NCBI RefSeq assembly: GCF_020829595.1 | Contig: NZ_JAIVFW010000031.1 | Coordinates: forward strand, 23,854 to 87,853 | Reading direction: 5' to 3' | Source of the DNA: Nostoc sp. CHAB 5844 | GTDB lineage: Bacteria > Cyanobacteriota > Cyanobacteriia > Cyanobacteriales > Nostocaceae | DNA: 64,000 bases | Shown: positions 28,069 through 37,785 of the stretch, piece by piece | Layout: each line of letters starts with the position of its first letter | How positions within the stretch are numbered: the stretch's first letter is position 1 | The notes under the pieces: generated by a model | Database searches by the model: none | Seen by the model: the letters and a program-made list of their open reading frames with translations, nothing else | What the model was told of the DNA's origin: nothing | Made by a program: the position numbers and the translations under genes

Positions 28069-28371
28069 TTAACGCCAGGACTCGAAAATCATGGCGATCG
28101 CAAATAAACAGAACAGCGAGACTGCACCCCGGATAAACCAAACCCAAACATCGAAAGATAGCAGGCTTTTAGCGATCGCAAATGCACCAAAAACATGAAA
28201 CACCACAAATGCGATCGCAAAACCAGCCACAGTCAACAGCAAAAATTTCAATCCTCTAGCCGTCAAAATTAACAGCGGATTTCGGTTGTCTTCTTGATTT
28301 GTTTTCATAGTTTTTTTCTTGTCTTCAGATGGGAGTTCAACACGAGACCTTTCATCCTGTTTGTTGCTCAT
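28069..28371 (-). CDS. Small membrane protein, two helices
   Basis: A 100-residue protein starting at the ATG at 28371, which follows GAAGGAAATTTT. The N-terminal ~45 residues are charged (SNKQDERSRVELPSEDKKK). Two membrane helices follow: KFLLLTVAGFAIAFVVFHVF and WVWFIRGAVSLFCLFAIAMI. The open frame extends 33 codons upstream without a start context. The gene lies near the 61-residue membrane protein, on the same strand; I do not recognise the family. Confidence 0.65.
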   Translation of the reverse strand: MSNKQDERSRVELPSEDKKKTMKTNQEDNRNPLLILTARGLKFLLLTVAGFAIAFVVFHVFGAFAIAKSLLSFDVWVWFIRGAVSLFCLFAIAMIFESWR

Positions 28372-28559
28372 AAAATTTCCTTCGTGATAGAAAAACCTAA
28401 GCAAAAAGCCGGACACGTAATTGTTGTTACATTGCCCGGCTCGTAAACGTCTTGATTTATCAAGAGCCAAAGTCTCAAAAAATAGATATTGAGTTGTCCT
28501 GATTACCTCACCAAGCTGCTAGTCTTCTTGACTTAGGATAGCTATGGCGATGTAGTGGA

Positions 28560-28961
28560 TTATTTTCGGTTGCGGGAATGCCTACAAGCTATCCAGGTTT
28601 CCAGAATGTGATCGTGTAATTTTTGGATTTCTTGTAGTTCTTGTTGATTCAACTTGTGTCGATGGCTAATATGACCACTCAGTTCCACGATGGCTTCGTA
28701 TTTCCCCTTTTTGCTGGAGATAGTGAACTGACCGTGTTGAGTCGCCGACAAGGTTTCAATTAGTAAAATGCTCATGTGAGAAAAGACAAGTGGTAACTCA
28801 ACTGCATACAAATGTTTGGGTTTGGCTAAAATTTCTGGACTGCCTCTTTCTTGCGGTTTCAATATTGGTAAGGTTTCTGGGGATTGTTCTCCTACTTTCA
28901 AGATGGTTTTGATGGAATTAGAACTTCTGATAAAGTCTGACAGCCCTGAAAAGCTAGTCAT
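28560..28961 (-). CDS. Hypothetical soluble protein
   Basis: A 133-residue protein of unknown family. The N-terminal half is Ser/Pro-rich. The C-terminal half (KGKYEAIVELSGHISHRHKL, then ELQEIQKLHDHILETWIA) ends with a helix and basic RHSRNRK. It is likely a real gene by length and composition, but no motif gives a function. Confidence 0.6.
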   Translation of the reverse strand: MTSFSGLSDFIRSSNSIKTILKVGEQSPETLPILKPQERGSPEILAKPKHLYAVELPLVFSHMSILLIETLSATQHGQFTISSKKGKYEAIVELSGHISHRHKLNQQELQEIQKLHDHILETWIACRHSRNRK

Positions 28962-29420
28962 GTTAGTTGCCCCCTGATGTTAGCTGTTGAGTTGGGACTT
29001 ATCTGTATATCTCACATAGAGGTATATGAGTATAAGATAATCACATCTAGATTAAAAATGCAAGCGCTTAAAAGGATATTTCTTTCATAAATTTATGTAG
29101 ATGTAAACTTATATGTGGTTTTTCCGTAAAATTATCTCACATAGATGTAAAAAGCTATAATACTAGTAGGTTTTTATACAAAAAATCTTTCTGTTTGATG
29201 ATTTGGCTAGACAAAAGTAGACTATATTTTTAATTTGTTGGATAAAAATATAAAAGACATTCAGCGAAACTTAAAATAGCATCGCTACCAACTAGTAATA
29301 CAATTGTGTAGTTACAGAGTTTCTGTAATGACAGATTCTTTTTTAGACTTGACAATCATGCTATAAGAAAATATTCTCACATACTGATAACTAAAATATA
29401 TTGTGTGGAGCTTAGATGAG
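28962..29420. other. AT-rich spacer with a direct repeat ATCTCACATAGAxGTA
   Basis: The word ATCTCACATAGA occurs twice (29009-29020 and 29134-29145), each followed by xGTA, 125 bp apart. It could be a paired regulator site for the STAND gene downstream or for the divergent small gene; this is only suggestive. No gene seen. Confidence 0.4.
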
Positions 29421-30869
29421 ATGAATAGCGCAGCGGATAAGCCTCTGCTTCCTGATGATTTCATTACAAAAGTTGCTAATCGACATAATGTAACGAAAAC
29501 TGAGCTAGAAGCATTACTCTTAGCCTTAAAAGATTATTCTGGTGCGGAAATTGCGGAAAAACTGAATATTTCTCAACCAGCGGTGAGAAAAAGATTAGGC
29601 GAAAGTTACCGCAAATTAGGTATAGAAGGCAGCGGTAATAAAAAAATTTATAACTTAAAACAGAGGCTATATGCTCAGTATCAAGGTATTCATGAAAACT
29701 TTACTTCACAAAAAGAAGACTGGGGTGAAGCGGTTGATGTAGATGGTTTTCGAGGTCGAGAGGAAGAAATTCAGGATTTAGAGGAATGGATAGTTGGTAA
29801 TAGTAATGATTCTCCACGGTGTCGGTTAGTAGCAGTTTTGGGTATGGGTGGAATTGGTAAGACTGTGATCGCCGCCAAAGTTGCCAAAGAAATTCAGCCA
29901 CAGTTCGATTATCTAATTTGGCGATCGCTCCGTAATGCACCACCGCTAGAAGAAATTCTCAACCAACTTTTGCGATTTTTACCCCATGATTCTGAAGAAT
30001 ACTTAACAGTTAGTGAAAATAACAAAATACTTTTACTGATTGATATTTTAAGAAAACATAGATGCTTGATCATTTTAGATAATGTCGAATCAGTGCTACG
30101 CAGTGGCGAGGGCAAAACTCAAGAATGGGCTGGAGAATATGAACCTGGACATGAAAACTATGGTTACTTTCTTAAAAAAGTAGCAGAAGCATCCCATGAA
30201 AGTTGTTTATTAATAACTAGTCGGGAAAAACCAAAAGAAGTAGCCTTGCTAGAAGGTAAAAGTCTGCCTGTAAAAGTTTTGCAGTTATCTAGCTTGAATT
30301 TAGCAGAAGCTAGGGAAATATTGCAGGATAAAGGATGTAAATGTACTGATGAACAATTACAAGAATTAGTCGAAATATATTCTGGTAATCCTTTAGCTTT
30401 GAAAATAGTTGGCACAACAGTTTATGACTTATTTAGCAATAATGTTACAGAATTTTTAAGAGAAATTAAAGAAGCAAGACGTGCTGTTTACGGCGATATT
30501 CGCACGCTTCTAGATACGCAATTTAACCGCTTGTCAGAGCTAGAAAAACAAGTAATGTATCGGCTGGCAATTCATCGAGAATATCTTTCTCTGACACAAT
30601 TAAAAAATGATTTAAGAACTACAGAAGTAGAGTCTAAAATACTGGAAGTAGTGGAGTCATTATTAAGGCGATCGCTCATTGAAAAAGAAGCAAAGACCAG
30701 CAGATTTCGGCAGCAGTCTGTGGTGATGGAATATGTGACTGAAAGTTATATCGAACAAGTAACTCATGACTTTAGTGAAAAAAAAAACTGGAGTTTGTTA
30801 ATGTCAACCCTTTATTGCAGGCGCGATCGCTTGATCATATCCGACAAACACAAGAACGGCTCATACTAG
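29421..30869 (+). CDS. NB-ARC STAND NTPase, N-terminal part of a frameshifted gene
   Basis: The N-terminus (residues 1-75) is a LuxR/sigma-like helix-turn-helix (LEALLLALKDYSGAEIAEKL, NISQPAVRKRLGESYRKL). The NB-ARC ATPase follows, with P-loop GMGGIGKT at 141-148, Walker B-like CLIILDNVESVL, a sensor LLITSRE, GNPLALKIVG and a winged-helix region. I start at ATG 29421 (GGAG upstream) rather than the GTG at 29403. After VTHDFSEKK the frame runs through an A10 tract into ~29 unrelated residues and stops. The WD40 half lies in the -1 frame (30815-33049). Intact relatives are single proteins that act as ATP-driven switches. Confidence 0.85.
   Translation: MNSAADKPLLPDDFITKVANRHNVTKTELEALLLALKDYSGAEIAEKLNISQPAVRKRLGESYRKLGIEGSGNKKIYNLKQRLYAQYQGIHENFTSQKEDWGEAVDVDGFRGREEEIQDLEEWIVGNSNDSPRCRLVAVLGMGGIGKTVIAAKVAKEIQPQFDYLIWRSLRNAPPLEEILNQLLRFLPHDSEEYLTVSENNKILLLIDILRKHRCLIILDNVESVLRSGEGKTQEWAGEYEPGHENYGYFLKKVAEASHESCLLITSREKPKEVALLEGKSLPVKVLQLSSLNLAEAREILQDKGCKCTDEQLQELVEIYSGNPLALKIVGTTVYDLFSNNVTEFLREIKEARRAVYGDIRTLLDTQFNRLSELEKQVMYRLAIHREYLSLTQLKNDLRTTEVESKILEVVESLLRRSLIEKEAKTSRFRQQSVVMEYVTESYIEQVTHDFSEKKNWSLLMSTLYCRRDRLIISDKHKNGSY
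30778..30787 (+). other. A10 homopolymer at the frameshift point
   Basis: The run G-A10-C splits the NB-ARC and WD40 frames. Reading eleven (or eight) A residues would give SEKK-L-EFVNVNPLLQARS and one continuous protein. Ten A residues are a plausible place for polymerase slippage, mutation or a sequencing error. Confidence 0.85.
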
Positions 30870-33049
30870 AACCCGTTAAGCAAAAGCTAATCAAAGCTTT
30901 TGGTACAACAGCACAACTAGAATCTTATCTACGACGAATGCTGAGAACTTTACAGCAAGAGTCGCCGCTAACCAAAGGTTATGCAGCTGGTAACTTAATC
31001 AATCTACTGCGACAACTCCAGATAGATAAATCCCAACCAGATTCTGAAATTGATTTGAGTGGACGGGATTTTTCTGGTTTGACTATCTGGCAAGCTTATC
31101 TTAAAAATGTCAACTTACACGACACCAGCTTTGCCAATGCTGATTTAACTAGTTCAGTATTCACAGAAACAATGTCTAGTATCGTTTCTGTGAGATTTAG
31201 TCCTGATGGCAAATTTTTTGCCACAGGTTTAATCACCGGAGAAATCAGATTATGGCGGACTTCTGATGCTAAACAACTTCGGATTTATTCAGGCCATACT
31301 GCCTGGGTGTGGGCTTTTGCCTTTACCCCAGACAGTAAAATCCTCGCCAGTGGGAGTGCAGACTACACAGTAAAACTCTGGGATGTGCAAACAGGTGAAT
31401 GTCTGCACACATTCAAAGAACATACAAATAAAGTTTATTCAGTAGGTTTCAGTCCAGATGGCGCTTTATTAGCCAGTGCCGGTGAAGACCAAACTATTAA
31501 AATCTGGAATATTGCTACAGGGGTTTGTCAGCAAACACTCCGTGGTCATGAGGGTTGGGTGTTGTCTGTTAACTTCCAACCATCTCCCAGCATTCACAAT
31601 ACTCTTTTACTTGCCAGTGGCAGTGCGGACAGCACAATTAAGCTGTGGGATGTCAACACAGGAAAATGTCTAAAAACCTGGAATGGCCATAGTCGTGATG
31701 TCTACTCAGTCGCTTTCAGTCCGGATGGGCGAACACTAGCCAGTGGTAGTAGAGACCTCACCCTCAAACTTTGGGATGTCAACACAGGTAAATGTCGGCA
31801 AACCTTGGAGGGACATAGTAAAAAAGTTTATTCTGTCCGTTTTAGTCCGGATGGGCAAATTTTGGCTAGTTGTGGTGAAGACAGAACGATTAAACTTTGG
31901 GATATCGCACGGGGTGAATGCTTGAGAACCTTACACGGTCATTATAGTCAGGTGTGGGCGATCGCTTTTAGTCCTGATGGTCGCACCCTGATTAGTTGCA
32001 GTGACGACCAAACAGCCAGGCTGTGGGATATCAATACAGGCAACTGCCTCAATGTATTACAAGGCTATACCCGTGATGTCTATTCTGTAGCATTCAATAC
32101 TAATAGTCACATCTTAGCTAGTGGACGGGATGACCACAGCATTAGTCTGTGGAACTTACAAACAGGAGAATGTCATGTTCTGCGAGAACATCAAGGGCGG
32201 ATTCGTTCTGTCGCCTTTCATCCCAATGGGCAAATACTCGCCAGTGGTAGTGCTGACAACACAATTAAACTCTGGGACATCACAGACATTCGTCATAGCA
32301 AATGTATTAAAACCCTAACTGGACACGGTAACTGGGTGTGGACGGTAGCTTTTAATCCTAATGGGCAATTTTTAGCCAGTAGTAGCGAAGACCGCAGCAT
32401 TCGCATCTGGGACATTTCTAGCGGTGAGTGTCTGAAAAAAATCAAAGAACATAGCCATTGGGTATGGACAGTGGCATTTCATCCTGATGGCAATATTCTG
32501 GCAAGTGGCAGCGCTGACAGTCAAATTAAACTTTGGGATGTCGCTACTGAAGAATGTCTCCAAACCTTTACAGACCATCAAGACATGATTTGGTCAGTAG
32601 CCTTCAGTCCTGATGGGCAACTTTTAGCCAGTGGTAGCGAAGACCAAACTGTGAAGTTATGGAATCTTATTACAGGCGAATGTATTCAAACCTTGACAGG
32701 ACATGATAAACAAGTCTACTCAGTGGCATTTAGTCCCAATGGGCAGATCTTAGCTAGTGCTGGTGCTGATACCACTGTGATGCTGTGGCAAGTAAGTACA
32801 GGTGAGTGTCTAGAAATCCTGACATTCGGACATACAGCCGCGATTCGTTCTCTAGCTTTTAGTCCCGATGGCAAGTTATTGGCGAGTGGCGGTGAAGACG
32901 AAAAAATTCAATTGTGGGATGTGAAGACTTGTAGTAGAGTGCGATCGCTTAGATCTGATCGCCTATACGAACGCATGGATATTAGCAATACCACAGGCTT
33001 GACCGATGCTGAAAGAGCTTCTTTAAAAATGTTAGGTGCTGTTGATTAA
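30815..33049 (+). CDS. WD40-repeat C-terminal part of the frameshifted STAND gene
   Basis: The frame opens within the overlap and probably has no start of its own (the first codon is TTG, with no ribosome site). After a helical linker (QERLILEPVKQKLIKAFG…) and a pentapeptide-like piece (LSGRDFSGLTIWQAYLKNVN), I count 14 WD40 repeats of ~42 residues (VYSVAFSPDGxxLASGSxDxTIKLWD…GH), enough for two seven-bladed propellers. The end, DISNTTGLTDAERASLKMLG, is a tail seen on cyanobacterial NB-ARC/WD40 proteins. The propellers are expected to bind the trigger ligand or partner; which one is unknown. Confidence 0.88.
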   Translation: MQARSLDHIRQTQERLILEPVKQKLIKAFGTTAQLESYLRRMLRTLQQESPLTKGYAAGNLINLLRQLQIDKSQPDSEIDLSGRDFSGLTIWQAYLKNVNLHDTSFANADLTSSVFTETMSSIVSVRFSPDGKFFATGLITGEIRLWRTSDAKQLRIYSGHTAWVWAFAFTPDSKILASGSADYTVKLWDVQTGECLHTFKEHTNKVYSVGFSPDGALLASAGEDQTIKIWNIATGVCQQTLRGHEGWVLSVNFQPSPSIHNTLLLASGSADSTIKLWDVNTGKCLKTWNGHSRDVYSVAFSPDGRTLASGSRDLTLKLWDVNTGKCRQTLEGHSKKVYSVRFSPDGQILASCGEDRTIKLWDIARGECLRTLHGHYSQVWAIAFSPDGRTLISCSDDQTARLWDINTGNCLNVLQGYTRDVYSVAFNTNSHILASGRDDHSISLWNLQTGECHVLREHQGRIRSVAFHPNGQILASGSADNTIKLWDITDIRHSKCIKTLTGHGNWVWTVAFNPNGQFLASSSEDRSIRIWDISSGECLKKIKEHSHWVWTVAFHPDGNILASGSADSQIKLWDVATEECLQTFTDHQDMIWSVAFSPDGQLLASGSEDQTVKLWNLITGECIQTLTGHDKQVYSVAFSPNGQILASAGADTTVMLWQVSTGECLEILTFGHTAAIRSLAFSPDGKLLASGGEDEKIQLWDVKTCSRVRSLRSDRLYERMDISNTTGLTDAERASLKMLGAVD

Positions 33050-33273
33050 AGTTTTAGCTTTTCGGCAGTAGGCTTCTCAGTAATGAACACATTAATGATG
33101 CCAATTTGCTTCTAAAATCACTCGCAGGATATATGAATGCAAGTACATCATTCTGTTTTTCTGTTCATTTATTGAGATGAATGATTGAGTTTATTGTATT
33201 TCGCTGTCGTTCCACCAACCTACTATAGCCAGGTGTTGCACCATACCAAAACAGTAGATTTAGGTGTGTAGTA

Positions 33274-34962
33274 GTGTTATTATCTCAAACTAAAACTAAA
33301 CAAATATCAACTCAAATTAATTCAATCAAAATTGTATTAATTGGTGAATTTATCAAACATAGAAGCTTTAATGGTGCTAACAAAGCCTTGCCCGTTTTAG
33401 CTTCTAGTTTAGTTAATGCTGGATTTAATTACATTTTACAATTAGATTTAGAACGTCTGGATTTGAGTATTGATGATGTTTTACCTGAAATCATCAATGC
33501 TGATTTAATTATATTTGCTGGGTGTTTAACAACTCAATGGCCAGAAATTGACGAGCATAGTAGCAAAATTTTTGCAGAACTTCAGAAACATGGTAGAGAA
33601 ACTGTGCCAATTTTAGTTGGTGGTTATGCAAATAAAAGCGTTGAAGATATTGCCCGCATTACACCTTGGATTACAGCCTTTTGTGATGGTGAGGGTGAAG
33701 AATCAATTGTAGAAATTGCTTATGCAGTTGCTAGAGGCACTTTTTATGAAGATATGAAACATTTGCCAGGATTATGTTTCATGACTCAAGATGGTAAATT
33801 TCATCGCGTTACTGCTGATGATAGTAAAAATCTAGTTTTTCACCGTGCCATTGCACCAAGAGTTAATAACTTTGATGATATTGACCAAAACTTTGGTTTA
33901 ATTCATCTACCAAAAGTCCATGATATGGATATTTTTAAATCTTCGGATGGCAGGCAATTAAAAACAGCCCAACTCTTTACTCAGCGAGGCTGTCCTTGGG
34001 GGTGTGGTTTTTGTAATAAAAGTAGTGAAAGTAATAGTGTTGTTAGGTTAAGTGAAGCATCTTTTCGTAGGCAATTACAGCAATTAAAACAGCGTGGTTA
34101 TGCAGCAGTGTATTTAGATGTTGATACTTTTACAGTTCACGATCAAGCTGCCAAACGGGAAGCAGAAATTCTCAAACAAGAAGGTTTTGTTTGGGGTTCT
34201 AATACTCGCATCGATAAAATTAACTATGAACAGATGCGTTATTTAGTAGAACATAACTGCGTATATATGTTTTTCGGGGTTGAGCATACCTTACCAGAGG
34301 TGTCATTAGCCAACCACAAATTTAATGGCTCTATTTTAAGTCAGATTAAGCAAGCATTTGATTATCCAGCTAAGATTGCCAAAGTTTTTCAAAATATGAA
34401 TCAGGCTGGATTACCCAGTAGTTATTTTTTGATTTTAGGTTTACCAAAAGCCAAACTTAATGATGATAAAACTGAGATTATTGGTTATGAACCGACCACT
34501 TTTGCAGATGATATCCAGGCAATACGCTTTGGCATCGAAAAGTGTAACCCAGATTTTTTAAATTTTAATGTTCTGCGATTTATGCCTGGGAGTATGGCTG
34601 CTGATACCGTTGGTGATTGCAGCTACTCTTGTGTGCGTCCGTCAGGAAAACGACCAATTACTGCTGGATATTTTTTACCACGAGCCGTCAAATGCTATGG
34701 CTATCCCCAGTTCAAAGAACACGGTGTTTACCGACTCTGTGAATCTGTTAGCAGATATCAACCGATTACAAATGCTATGAATCCTCAACGAGTTTACGAT
34801 ACTATCTGCTATGCGATGCAGTTGATTAATAATAAGATTGATAGAGGTGGTAAAGCTACAAAGTTGTTTATTGACAGAGACTTACTAGCTTTAGGTTTAG
34901 TTACTCAAGATGCACGGGGAAAATATGCGATCGCACCCTTAGAAGATTTTGCCAATATCTAA
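33274..34962 (+). CDS. B12-binding-domain radical SAM protein
   Basis: A 562-residue protein starting with GTG. Residues ~15-150 resemble a cobalamin-binding Rossmann domain (SIKIVLIGEF, ADLIIFAGCL, VPILVGGY, CDGEGEESI). The radical SAM core has the cluster motif CPWGCGFC at about residue 246, YLDVDTF and GSNTRIDKINYEQM. A Cys-rich C-terminal region follows. Related enzymes do methylations or ring rearrangements. No biosynthetic partners adjoin: the neighbours are the STAND gene and a protease. The substrate is unknown. Confidence 0.88.
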   Translation: MLLSQTKTKQISTQINSIKIVLIGEFIKHRSFNGANKALPVLASSLVNAGFNYILQLDLERLDLSIDDVLPEIINADLIIFAGCLTTQWPEIDEHSSKIFAELQKHGRETVPILVGGYANKSVEDIARITPWITAFCDGEGEESIVEIAYAVARGTFYEDMKHLPGLCFMTQDGKFHRVTADDSKNLVFHRAIAPRVNNFDDIDQNFGLIHLPKVHDMDIFKSSDGRQLKTAQLFTQRGCPWGCGFCNKSSESNSVVRLSEASFRRQLQQLKQRGYAAVYLDVDTFTVHDQAAKREAEILKQEGFVWGSNTRIDKINYEQMRYLVEHNCVYMFFGVEHTLPEVSLANHKFNGSILSQIKQAFDYPAKIAKVFQNMNQAGLPSSYFLILGLPKAKLNDDKTEIIGYEPTTFADDIQAIRFGIEKCNPDFLNFNVLRFMPGSMAADTVGDCSYSCVRPSGKRPITAGYFLPRAVKCYGYPQFKEHGVYRLCESVSRYQPITNAMNPQRVYDTICYAMQLINNKIDRGGKATKLFIDRDLLALGLVTQDARGKYAIAPLEDFANI

Positions 34963-35036
34963 TAAACAAGGAGTTGCCTGTGCAATCAGAAAATCTGGAT
35001 AAAATCTATCTGATACATCTCAGGCAACCGGATAAC

Positions 35037-35981
35037 TTATTTTTTGCCAAATAAACTATCTAAAAAGGAAATGTTTACAGCCAAATTAATCAAACCTTGA
35101 CCTGTTTTCCGATCTAAAATTTCTGCATTATTTAAAGCCACAATATAAGGCTCACCTTGAATAGAGGCAATAATCGGGCCACCCGATGAACCACCCGCAG
35201 TGTCGCAATCATGTAATAAGATATTTGACTGCTCATCAACAATACTGCAACCAGCTTGAAAACCTGCTGTCCATCCCTGACCGGCTGTTAAACCCCAAAA
35301 CTTTTCCGTATCTGCCTTGGGATAATCGCCAGAATACCCCACAAAAAAGAATTTTTTCTCATTGCGAATTAAAGTTGCAGAAGGCAGAGACTTCCAGCCT
35401 AAATAACCATATTTACGACCAAGCGGTTTATCTATCTTTACAACTGCCCAATCCTTAGCCTCAGCATTTTTATCTTTAAAATCAGTGCCAGCGAGATATT
35501 GCACAGCATTGGCTCTGTCTGCATATTGACCATCAACCACATTTGGCAGAAAGACAATTCGGCTGGCAACTCGACTAGTCTTGGGATCTACTACACAATG
35601 AGCATTGGTTAAAACAACATCCTCATCAATCAAAGTCCCTGTACAAGTGTAAGTTTTGGAGTTTGATTCACCAACAATACGACCAATAGTTGACCAAGGG
35701 TAGTTACTACTTAACATCGGCAGACGGTCATCTCGGCCTATCGTCCCCCGTGTGCCTTTTTTAATCGGTTTATTAGATTGCTCCAGTTGTTCTGGTTTAA
35801 AAGGTTTGCCGTTATTTTGTAATTGTAATTGACTTGCTTCCTTCAGAGTCGGGGCTGCCGTTGGCTCAGGTTGTTTTTGCGCCTGTGCTTGTACAGATGC
35901 CCAAACACCCAACGTTGTAAAACCGAGAATACCTGAAATCAATAATGCAGAAGTTTTTTTAGAAATAAATTTATTATTCAT
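35037..35981 (-). CDS. Secreted trypsin-like serine protease (V8/S1 type)
   Basis: A 314-residue exported protease. Signal peptide: KTSALLISGILGFTTLGVWASVQAQA-like region (residues 8-33), then a Gln/Pro-rich spacer to about 75. Catalytic triad: His in VLTNAHCVVD, Asp in AKDWAVVKID and Ser in CDTAGGSSGGPII. Three or four Cys could form disulfides. It stands alone; the natural target in the periplasm or outside is unknown. Confidence 0.9.
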   Translation of the reverse strand: MNNKFISKKTSALLISGILGFTTLGVWASVQAQAQKQPEPTAAPTLKEASQLQLQNNGKPFKPEQLEQSNKPIKKGTRGTIGRDDRLPMLSSNYPWSTIGRIVGESNSKTYTCTGTLIDEDVVLTNAHCVVDPKTSRVASRIVFLPNVVDGQYADRANAVQYLAGTDFKDKNAEAKDWAVVKIDKPLGRKYGYLGWKSLPSATLIRNEKKFFFVGYSGDYPKADTEKFWGLTAGQGWTAGFQAGCSIVDEQSNILLHDCDTAGGSSGGPIIASIQGEPYIVALNNAEILDRKTGQGLINLAVNISFLDSLFGKK

Positions 35982-36127
35982 TGATCAGCCTCTTTGGTTT
36001 GTCAACACTAATACCATTCCTGGATGAGAATCAGCTTAATTGGCAAACTTCAACTCAATAACCAGTAACAAAACTCCGCATTTAAAAACACTAAGAACTA
36101 CCCAAATTCCGAACTCACCTTTGCGCC

Positions 36128-36180
36128 TTTGCGCGGCAGTCGCCTCAAGTCGGGAAACCCGCCCACGGCGCTGCCTCGCC
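36128..36180. repeat. GC-rich interspersed repeat
   Basis: Contains CTCAAGTCGGGAAACCCGCC, also found inside the DUF3536 gene at 48066-48085. The remaining DNA from 35982 to 36285 shows no gene. Confidence 0.7.
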
Positions 36181-36285
36181 TTTGCGTGAAATTTTCACAT
36201 CACTGCCATTCACACTGAATCGTAAATGCCGCGCAACAGCCATATTTTTTTAACGAACCGCCAAGTACGCCAAGAAGCATATGAT

Positions 36286-37782
36286 TTACAAATTCCAATT
36301 GCGCCGAAAATGAAAGAAGCCTTCTAATCTGTCTTGTAAGGCTGGATTATTATTTAATTTTTGTTGATGCCATTGTTGTGCAGTTTGGGTCAAAATTTCT
36401 GAGAAATTGGGATAAATAGGAGCTAAATTTGCTAAATCTTTGACTTTAATTTTTTGGGCTATAGCTAATGCAATTAAATTAATTAATTCTCCTGCGGCTG
36501 CACCTAAGATGGTGGCTCCTAAAATTTCGCCACTACGTAGCACAACTAATTTACAAATACCTGTAGTTTCGCTCTTGATTTGCGCGGCTGCTAAAGATTT
36601 AAAATATTGTCGTAAAATTAAAAATTCATCATGGCGGAATCTTCGTTTTGCTTGGGTCTCGATTAACCCGACTTGCGCTAACATTGGGTGAGTAAATATT
36701 CCCCAAGGTAGGTGTTGATAATTAGTATGCAATCTGGGGAAAAAGAGGGCATTATTCAACGCAATTCTTGCTTCGTAATTAGCAATGTTAGTGAAGTCAT
36801 AACCACCAATCACATCACCACAAGCGTAAATACGTTTGTTAGTAGTTTGCAGTTTATCGTTGACTACCAAGCGATGCCGATACCATTTCACGCCTGCTGC
36901 TGCTAAATTTAAAGACTCAAAATTTGGTTTTTGTCCTGTTGCTATTAAAATTTCATCAGTTTCAATTGCTTTATCTCCGGCTTGAATCCATTTTTTATCG
37001 TCAATTTGTCTGACTTGAGTGACGGCTGTTTGGGTAAGAACGCGTACACCATCAACTTCTAATTGTGCCTGGAGTAGTTGAGCAATTTCAGGATCAATAT
37101 TGGGCAGGATATAAGGATATTTAATTACTAGTGTGACACTGCAACCCAAACGGGCTAAAGTTTGAGCTATTTCTATACTTTGAGGAATACCACCAATAAT
37201 TACCCAATTCTGGGGTAGCGTTGGTTTTTTAAGAGACTGCCAAATATTAGCTAGGGTAGTGTAACCAGTGGCTTGTAAACCTTCAATATTGGGAATGGCT
37301 GGACAGGAACCACTGGCTAGTAAATAGGTGCGTCCATGTAGCAAGCGCAAGACATGATGATGTGAATAGTGCGATGATTTCTCGTCATTGTCATAAATGG
37401 CAAATGCCAAATGAGGAGAAGGTTGAAATTTACCCCAGCCAAAAATCACATCCACTCCTAACGCGGCTAGTGTAGCTGGAGAATTTAGTTCTTGGATGTT
37501 GGCTGCAACTCCGTCAGCATACCGCATTGCCTCTTGCCATGCGACAGATATGTGACATTTTTCGGCGATGTCGGCATGGTTGGTACGAATACCAAAGCCA
37601 TCTGCATCATTGAGAGACTGTAAGCGGTTGGCAATATCGCTGAGAGTGTGGTGATAAATAAATCCGTAATTTATTTGTGGTTCTACTAGGGCAACTTTAG
37701 CGTGCAATTTGGTTGCAGCTAAAGCAGCATAGCGTCCAGCGAGACTGCCGCCAATAATCACGACATCATAATCAATTGTCAT
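36286..37782 (-). CDS. FAD-dependent pyridine nucleotide oxidoreductase lacking the redox disulfide
   Basis: A 498-residue flavoprotein laid out like lipoamide dehydrogenase/mercuric reductase: FAD-binding VVIIGGSLAGRYAALAATKL, a NAD(P)H motif VIIGGIPQSIEIAQTLARLG, ACGDVIGGYDFTN and a dimerisation domain from about residue 355. The GGTCVNVGCIPSK redox stretch is absent: after VALVEPQ the sequence is INYGFIYHHTLSDIANRL, with no Cys pair. It cannot use the normal disulfide chemistry. Relatives of this kind in cyanobacteria are annotated as NAD(P)/FAD oxidoreductases of unknown role. Confidence 0.88.
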   Translation of the reverse strand: MTIDYDVVIIGGSLAGRYAALAATKLHAKVALVEPQINYGFIYHHTLSDIANRLQSLNDADGFGIRTNHADIAEKCHISVAWQEAMRYADGVAANIQELNSPATLAALGVDVIFGWGKFQPSPHLAFAIYDNDEKSSHYSHHHVLRLLHGRTYLLASGSCPAIPNIEGLQATGYTTLANIWQSLKKPTLPQNWVIIGGIPQSIEIAQTLARLGCSVTLVIKYPYILPNIDPEIAQLLQAQLEVDGVRVLTQTAVTQVRQIDDKKWIQAGDKAIETDEILIATGQKPNFESLNLAAAGVKWYRHRLVVNDKLQTTNKRIYACGDVIGGYDFTNIANYEARIALNNALFFPRLHTNYQHLPWGIFTHPMLAQVGLIETQAKRRFRHDEFLILRQYFKSLAAAQIKSETTGICKLVVLRSGEILGATILGAAAGELINLIALAIAQKIKVKDLANLAPIYPNFSEILTQTAQQWHQQKLNNNPALQDRLEGFFHFRRNWNL

Positions 37783-37785
37783 TAG

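Noticed and set aside
29421..33049. Two independent adjacent genes
   Set aside because: The second frame has no start signal and the sequence is continuous with the first across the A10 tract in a -1 frame.
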